The notes below the pieces were generated by a model. That model saw only the letters and a list, made by a program, of their open reading frames with translations, ran no database searches and was not told where the DNA came from. Of a stretch of 28,238 bases of DNA, positions 23,503 through 28,238 are shown piece by piece (the first letter of the stretch is position 1; each line of letters opens with the position of its first letter). Source of the DNA: CAZGSV01 sp964528605 (GTDB lineage: Bacteria; Armatimonadota; Zipacnadia; CAZGSV01). Location of the stretch: assembly GCA_964528605.1 (NCBI GenBank), contig CAZGSV010000032.1, positions 1 through 28,238 of the forward strand, read 5' to 3'. The position numbers and the translations under genes are program-made.

Positions 23503-26500
23503 CTACCTGACCGCCACCGGCACATGCTGCGTCCAGTTGGCGAACCAGTCCGTCACCCGGATTGTCTTGAGAGCCGGATCGCCGTCCACCGCCAGCGGCA
23601 CTTCCACGCGCGCTTTGCCGCCCTGCACCACCACAACCTGGTCGAACCACGGCAGCGCCTTCCCGTTCTGGTCTAGCGCCACCAGGTGCACCGGCCGCGG
23701 CTCGGGGCTGGTCGCCGTCAAGGTAATCGGCAGCCTCTGCCCCTCGCGCGCGCCGACTTGCGCCTGCACCCGGCCCAGCGGCCGCGCACTCGTCACGATG
23801 AACTTCATCCTCCCAGCCTCTACCGAAACCTCCACTTCACGCTCCGGCTGCCGGCCCATGGGCGTCGCCAGCCGCAAATCCAGCATGGTCCAGTACCGCG
23901 GCTGGTCAAACCGCAACCTCACCCGCGCCGGCGCCGCGTACGGAGCATTGTCATAGAACCCAATCGGATAGTGGAACAGCCCAATCAACTCCACCTCGCC
24001 CTGCCGCCACCGCACCATCTCCACGCGCACCGGCTTCCCGCCGTCCAGCCGCTCCATCTGCGCGGGACAGCGCACCCCCGCCTCCGACAGCACCCGCGCC
24101 ACCTCCGCCCGCATGGCTGCGCCTTCCTCCTGGTCCCGGACGTTGACGGTCTCGCCGCGCGGCCGGTCGTAAATGGTAAAGTCCAAGTTGAGCAGCACTC
24201 CTGCCCCCCCCGCCGCGAACAGCGACGCCAGCGAGGGCTGCGGCAGCGGCGCCAGGTGATGGTCGTACTTGCCCGGCACCACGTCCGCTACCACCTTGCC
24301 GCCGTTGCGCGCGAAGGCCACGATCGCCTCTGCCGCCTTCGGGTTCAACGCCAGCGTCTGCGGCAGGAGCAGCACCTGGTATTGGCCCGAGTCCAGCACG
24401 CCCTCCGTCACCTGCCGCTCGGTCACGTAACTGTACTGAAGCCCGAGATCCTCCAGGATCAGTTGCGCGCCCCCGTGGGCGTTCTCGCACTGCCCCGAGA
24501 ACATGCCCGCGATTCCTTGTGGCGCCAGCGCCGACGCCAACGAATGCAGAATCGCAATCCCGTCGTGCTGACGATCCGCGTCCATTATCCAATCACCCAG
24601 CCCATACCGCACCGGACGCATCTCCTCCGTCAGCGCCTTGGTCGTCGGGAAGTAGTCCAGGTCCGCGTTCAGGTAGCCCATGTATTGCCCGATGTTGTAC
24701 CAGCGCCACCAGTAGAGCGAGGTGCAGCCGTTCGAGACCGTCCGGATTGCGTTCCCCAGAATCGGCGTCACCTGGTGCTCGTATCCAATCCAGTTCGAGT
24801 GCGGGTACCGCTTGGGGGCTAGCGAGCGCAGCACCTCGTCGTGCGGGCCGTAGTACGGGCTCCAGAATCCGTTCGTCCCCACAATTGCCTCGATGTCATC
24901 CGCGAAACTCCCCGCGCCCTCAAACCCCGTCCGCGCCTCCGGGTCCATCTCCTTGTACACCCGCCCAAACCGCGCGCAGAGTTGGAGATAGTTGTGCCGC
25001 GCGAACGCCTGGCGGTCGAACCAGCGCGCGCTCAACCCCTGCCCCGGCAGCAGCCGCTGCATTGCCAAGTCCGCTCCCTGCGCCGTCCCGTAACCCAGCA
25101 GGTCCACCTCGTCGAACGACTTGTACTCCGAACCCCAGGAGGCGTTCAGCGCCCCAATGTCCGCATACCGCCCCCGCAGCCACTGACGATACGCGGCCAG
25201 ATCCGTTGCGTCGGTCGAAGCCCCTATGGTGGTAGTCTCGTCGCCCAGCGAGTAGGCGTACACCCCGTGCTCCCGGGAAGCGACGTAGCCGCTGGCGATC
25301 CCCCGCACGTGCGCCTCAATCGCCGCTTCGTCGTTCCAACTGCACGGCTGCATCCGCCCCTCCTGATCGTACTCGTCCAGTATGTGCGCGGTATATGGTA
25401 TCTGCGCCCAGCCGAACGCCGCTACCGTGTTCAGCGGCGGCCCCCCCCGTAGGTTCACGTTGAAGCCGGCCTCGTTCATGCGCTGCACACCGTAATACCC
25501 CAGCACGTCCGGCGGCGCGTCCCACATTACCATCGCGTAGTGCTCGCGATTGCGATGTGTCACCTTGAACTCGCTAGTCGCGCACGACAACTCCTGCCCC
25601 CCCCGAACCCAGGCCGCCTCCAACCGCATCCACAGCGAGAACGCCGGCACTGCCTTTACCTGCACCGCGCAACTCCCCGAAGGGGGAGCCGGCCGCTCCT
25701 CCTGCCACACCACCCGCCGGTACGAATCCCGCCCTCGGAGCACCAACTTGTCGGCTTCACGCGGGGTGCCCTTCACCGTGATGGTCGCCTCCAGGGACTC
25801 CCCCACCTCGGCAAAGTCGCGGTCCAGCGTCACGCTCTCCACCCTGTCCTCGCTGGCCACGGTGAACGGCATGACCACGAATCCCACGGGCCGCTTCTCG
25901 TCGCTTGCCCGCAACTCGAGCATGTACTCGTCCGCCCTGAGCGCCGGCACGGCCACGCTTATGGTCCGCGCCGCCGCAGCCCCGGCGTCTCCCGCAACCA
26001 CTAGCGTCGCCGGCCACCGCGCCCCGTCGCTCAGCCGGCATACGCTCCCCTCCCAAACCAGCCCCTTTGGCGCATCCGCAGCAACCACCCCGACCTCCAA
26101 TGGCGTCCCCTGTCCCACTTTCACCACTGCACCCTCGCCGGTCAACCGCGTCACGTGCGCCGTCAAATCGCGCCCCCCCGCCCACAATATCGCCCGCCCA
26201 ATGAACGCGCTCCAATACTCGTAACGCGCCAGCGCCGCCCAGGTGAACTCCTCCTTCGGCGTCAATGCGGACGCCCCCAGCGACGCAATCGGCGTGTAGT
26301 CAACGTGCAGCCCGCGCCCCTGCTTCAGCCGGTAGCACGTGAGCACCTGCCGCGCCAACTCCTCGCTTGTGCCCCTATTCTCCACCAGTGCCGACAGCCC
26401 CGTCCCCAACGTCAGCGCCGCCGGCACTTCCGCCTCCTTCCGCGACGCGCTCATGATCTTCTCCGGCCGCGGCCCAATGCACACCAGCCCCGCGCCCTCC

Positions 26501-26928
26501 ACCACCTGCTTCAGCAACTCATACTGCAAAGGCTTCGGCAGCACCTCCAGGCTCGTATTGCCGAACACGAAGACGTCGTACCTCTGCTTGAGCAGGTCCG
26601 CCAGCCTCTGCGCGCCCACCTTGCCGGCGTAGAAGATCCCGTCCTTCTCGTACGCCACCTCCGCCTCGATCCCGAACCGCTGCATCACCTCCACTACCTC
26701 GCGCGCGTTCGTGTCGGGGTCGGTCACGTGGATGATGAACAGCGCCCGCACCGGCCCCCCCGGCGGCGGGCTTGCCCACTTCACGTGCGGCGTGGCGAAC
26801 TCCAACGACAGCCGCGACTCCAACTCCAACTGCTCCAGCGTTGAAGCGTGCGTGAACCCCATCTGCGCCCAAACCTGTCCTCCCAGCGCCACCATCCCCA
26901 CCAGCAACGCGAGCCAGAACCCTTTCAT
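23503..26928 (-). CDS. Large secreted GH42-like glycoside hydrolase
   Basis: The 1141-residue product starts with a clear signal peptide (MKGFWLALLVGMVALGGQVWAQ). The frame is open back to 27027, but the ATG at 26928 is where the signal begins, with GGGAG upstream inside the preceding gene. An N-terminal part (about 40-210) looks like a Rossmann/GATase-type fold, and beta-sandwich-like sequence follows to about 460. The middle resembles the GH42 barrel. Its acid/base candidate is Glu564 in AYSLGDETTT (GDE rather than the usual NE). Its nucleophile candidate is Glu717 in WIGYEHQ, followed by SLYWWRW. A beta-galactosidase trimerisation-like domain comes next (LLLPQTLALNPKAAEAI), then more beta domains. 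Substrate unknown. It forms an operon with the CBM9-like gene 5 bases upstream. Confidence 0.82.
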   Translation of the reverse strand: MKGFWLALLVGMVALGGQVWAQMGFTHASTLEQLELESRLSLEFATPHVKWASPPPGGPVRALFIIHVTDPDTNAREVVEVMQRFGIEAEVAYEKDGIFYAGKVGAQRLADLLKQRYDVFVFGNTSLEVLPKPLQYELLKQVVEGAGLVCIGPRPEKIMSASRKEAEVPAALTLGTGLSALVENRGTSEELARQVLTCYRLKQGRGLHVDYTPIASLGASALTPKEEFTWAALARYEYWSAFIGRAILWAGGRDLTAHVTRLTGEGAVVKVGQGTPLEVGVVAADAPKGLVWEGSVCRLSDGARWPATLVVAGDAGAAAARTISVAVPALRADEYMLELRASDEKRPVGFVVMPFTVASEDRVESVTLDRDFAEVGESLEATITVKGTPREADKLVLRGRDSYRRVVWQEERPAPPSGSCAVQVKAVPAFSLWMRLEAAWVRGGQELSCATSEFKVTHRNREHYAMVMWDAPPDVLGYYGVQRMNEAGFNVNLRGGPPLNTVAAFGWAQIPYTAHILDEYDQEGRMQPCSWNDEAAIEAHVRGIASGYVASREHGVYAYSLGDETTTIGASTDATDLAAYRQWLRGRYADIGALNASWGSEYKSFDEVDLLGYGTAQGADLAMQRLLPGQGLSARWFDRQAFARHNYLQLCARFGRVYKEMDPEARTGFEGAGSFADDIEAIVGTNGFWSPYYGPHDEVLRSLAPKRYPHSNWIGYEHQVTPILGNAIRTVSNGCTSLYWWRWYNIGQYMGYLNADLDYFPTTKALTEEMRPVRYGLGDWIMDADRQHDGIAILHSLASALAPQGIAGMFSGQCENAHGGAQLILEDLGLQYSYVTERQVTEGVLDSGQYQVLLLPQTLALNPKAAEAIVAFARNGGKVVADVVPGKYDHHLAPLPQPSLASLFAAGGAGVLLNLDFTIYDRPRGETVNVRDQEEGAAMRAEVARVLSEAGVRCPAQMERLDGGKPVRVEMVRWRQGEVELIGLFHYPIGFYDNAPYAAPARVRLRFDQPRYWTMLDLRLATPMGRQPEREVEVSVEAGRMKFIVTSARPLGRVQAQVGAREGQRLPITLTATSPEPRPVHLVALDQNGKALPWFDQVVVVQGGKARVEVPLAVDGDPALKTIRVTDWFANWTQHVPVAVR

Positions 26929-26933
26929 GGCAG

Positions 26934-27977
26934 TCACTCCCTGAACAACTCCTCGATCTTCATCGGCCAGTAGACATTCTCGAAGTCCGCCGCAATCGCG
27001 TCCGCCTCTTCCAACTCCTCTCCCCACTCATTCCCTGTCAGCGCCAGCCCCTTCGCCGCCGTCTGTTCCAGCGCCGTGAGCCGGCTGAATATCTTTTCCA
27101 CCGCCGCCCGGTTCGCCGCGGGGTCCGAAGTGAACGCCGCCACCCGCGAGGCCTCCTGCCGCTGCGGCAGCAACTTGTCGCTCAGTGCCTTCACGTACTT
27201 GTCGCCCGCCTCGAAAAGCAGGTACCCAAACGTGCTCGACTCCCAGAAGTCGATTCCCCAAGCGGTCGGCTCCCAGAAGTTGATTCCCCAAGCGGTCGGC
27301 ACGGCCGACCAAATTGAAATCGTCTCCGGCCCGCCCGCATACCGCCACCGCATCGCCTGCATCCCCCAGATGTCGCCCTTCTTGGGGGCCTGCCGCGTGT
27401 CCGTGAACGGTATCCGCATCTCGCAAACCCACTTGTTCTTGGCCGGATACAGCCGCGGCGCCGCCGTCCAGTCCCCGTTCCACGCCTCACGCAAGCCCCA
27501 GGCGAAATCGTACTGCGTCCCCGCCGCCGACACCGCCAATTCCATGTCGTAATGCCCCACGCGCTTGTGCCCGATGTCGAGCAGCAGCCCCACCATGTCC
27601 TCGGTGTAGACGTCGAAATCTCTCGGGTGCGGCACCGCCGTTATGCCGCCCAGGTTGGGCTCGGGGCACTCGTAGGCCAGGTACAGCGCCTCCGAGTCGT
27701 AGCACAGCCGCAGCGAGGTCGGCAGGTCCGCCCACTGCGTCCGGTCCGCGCCGCGCGGATGGAACCCCACCGCGACCTCGGCCTGACTCCAGCACGGGTC
27801 GCTCAGATCGCCGTCAATCACCGGCGGCGTGGCTGTCGGCCGGCACATGTACGCCCGCGTGCTCGACCAGTTCGGGAACGCGCCCGCCTCCGTCCCGCCC
27901 AGCGCAGCCAGAACCACCGCCGCGGCCGCCACCACCAGCCAGCCTGCGCGCCATGATCTAGCCGATGCACCGGTCAT
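26934..27977 (-). CDS. Secreted CBM9-like carbohydrate-binding protein
   Basis: The 347-residue product starts MTGASARSWRAGW, and a hydrophobic stretch to about residue 32 acts as a signal peptide. PPVIDGDLSDPCWSQAE near 48-64 is the typical entry of CBM9-like sugar-binding domains. SLRLCYDSEALYLAYECPEP, DFDVYTEDMVGLLLD and KWVCEMRIPFTD follow in the expected order. The remaining C terminus is helical and charged. The frame is open to 28124, but the ATG at 27977 has GAGGAGTG 8 bases upstream and precedes the signal. A 30-bp tandem duplication at 27241-27300 gives PTAWGINFWE then PTAWGIDFWE. It is the first gene of the operon with the GH42-like enzyme, so it may bind the same glycan. Confidence 0.85.
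   Translation of the reverse strand: MTGASARSWRAGWLVVAAAAVVLAALGGTEAGAFPNWSSTRAYMCRPTATPPVIDGDLSDPCWSQAEVAVGFHPRGADRTQWADLPTSLRLCYDSEALYLAYECPEPNLGGITAVPHPRDFDVYTEDMVGLLLDIGHKRVGHYDMELAVSAAGTQYDFAWGLREAWNGDWTAAPRLYPAKNKWVCEMRIPFTDTRQAPKKGDIWGMQAMRWRYAGGPETISIWSAVPTAWGINFWEPTAWGIDFWESSTFGYLLFEAGDKYVKALSDKLLPQRQEASRVAAFTSDPAANRAAVEKIFSRLTALEQTAAKGLALTGNEWGEELEEADAIAADFENVYWPMKIEELFRE
27241..27300 (-). repeat. In-frame 30-bp tandem duplication
   Basis: Bases 27241-27270 and 27271-27300 are identical except for one position (c at 27251, t at 27281). The duplication keeps the frame of the CBM9-like gene and repeats ten residues, with Asn in one copy and Asp in the other. Confidence 0.95.
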
Positions 27978-28004
27978 GCTTCCACACTCCTCTTGCCTCG
28001 CCGG

Positions 28005-28033
28005 AATGTACTCCCACCCCCTGCCCCGGTCAA
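28005..28033 (-). promoter_or_regulatory. Promoter of the CBM9-GH42 operon
   Basis: On the minus strand TTGACC (28033-28028) and TACATT (28010-28005) are 17 bases apart. Initiation would fall near 27998, about 20 bases before the ATG at 27977. A GAGGAG ribosome site lies between. Confidence 0.65.
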
Positions 28034-28056
28034 CCAACGACCGCCCACCTAGCCGA

Positions 28057-28092
28057 GTACGCACATTTGGGGACGTACTTAGATGTGCGTAC
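28057..28092. repeat. Hairpin repeat with GGGGAC loop
   Basis: GTACGCACAT at 28057-28066 pairs perfectly with ATGTGCGTAC at 28083-28092. The 16-base loop contains GGGGACGTACTTAG. The architecture and loop core match each arm of the inverted repeat at 2246-2342 (loop GGGACAGACTA), so both may belong to one REP-like family. It lies just upstream of the CBM9 operon promoter. From 28093 to the end I see no gene that I can support. Confidence 0.7.
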
Positions 28093-28238
28093 AGGCACGG
28101 GGCCCGCCCCAGGAGGGTCGCCAAAAGTCGCCGCCACGGGTCAGGGTGTAGGCGTTCCGGCGCTGGCGGGGGTCCTGCATTGGGGGGGATAGCGCACGTG
28201 GCGGCAGGTGCCTGGTGTGGGTACCAAGGCAGTACGCA

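Noticed and set aside
26929..27027. N-terminal extension of the GH42-like frame up to 27027
   Set aside because: It would overlap the CBM9-like gene by about 90 bases and place 33 residues before an obvious signal peptide.

Overview
This is a GC-rich bacterial chromosomal window, densely coding, with many GTG and TTG starts, short or overlapping gene junctions and well-formed sigma70-type promoters (TTGACN, 17-18 bases, TATNNT). Most genes are housekeeping: TsaE/TsaB, tRNA-Pro(CGG), ApgM, PrmA, DnaJ, RNA polymerase omega, ThiL and a riboflavin operon. Around them are carbohydrate genes (GH15, two GH57, GalT, an L-fucose isomerase-like protein, CBM9-like and GH42-like secreted proteins). The mix resembles uncultured, polysaccharide-using lineages such as Armatimonadota, but that placement is an inference from gene content only. 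No phage, CRISPR or transposase gene was seen.

Layout. Positions 1-777 (minus) hold the 5' part of a secreted CsgG/FlgT-like protein that runs off the window. It is divergent from tsaE-tsaB (832-2002). Next come a tRNA-Pro gene with its own promoter, a decayed tRNA copy and a perfect 25-bp inverted repeat (2025-2342). A minus-strand secreted protein of unknown function (2591-3739) and a minus-strand cluster rpoZ-dnaJ-prmA plus apgM (3973-7880) follow; apgM has its own near-consensus promoter. From 8111 everything is plus-strand to 22265. thiL comes first, then a promoter-led glycan operon: GH15, GH57 branching-enzyme type, GH57 4-alpha-glucanotransferase type, galT. After these are a small membrane protein, ribD-ribE-ribBA-ribH, an ECF S-component-like membrane protein and an L-fucose isomerase-like protein. 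From 22266 to 23502 a Cys-rich DUF2284 gene lies between two arrays of short palindromic repeats. The last operon (minus, 28033-23503) encodes a CBM9-like secreted protein and a 1141-residue secreted GH42-like protein.

The genes suggest intracellular alpha-glucan (glycogen/maltodextrin) remodelling: branching, disproportionation, exo-hydrolysis to glucose and sugar-1-phosphate/nucleotide exchange. They also suggest de novo riboflavin synthesis with a possible flavin-related uptake protein, and extracellular glycan breakdown. The least explained signals are the inverted 27-nt palindromic repeats bracketing the DUF2284 gene, the hairpin family with a GGGGAC loop at both ends of the window, the long glutamate-rich tail on omega, and an altered HIT motif in GalT. 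Nothing here amounts to a demonstrable new defence or mobile system.
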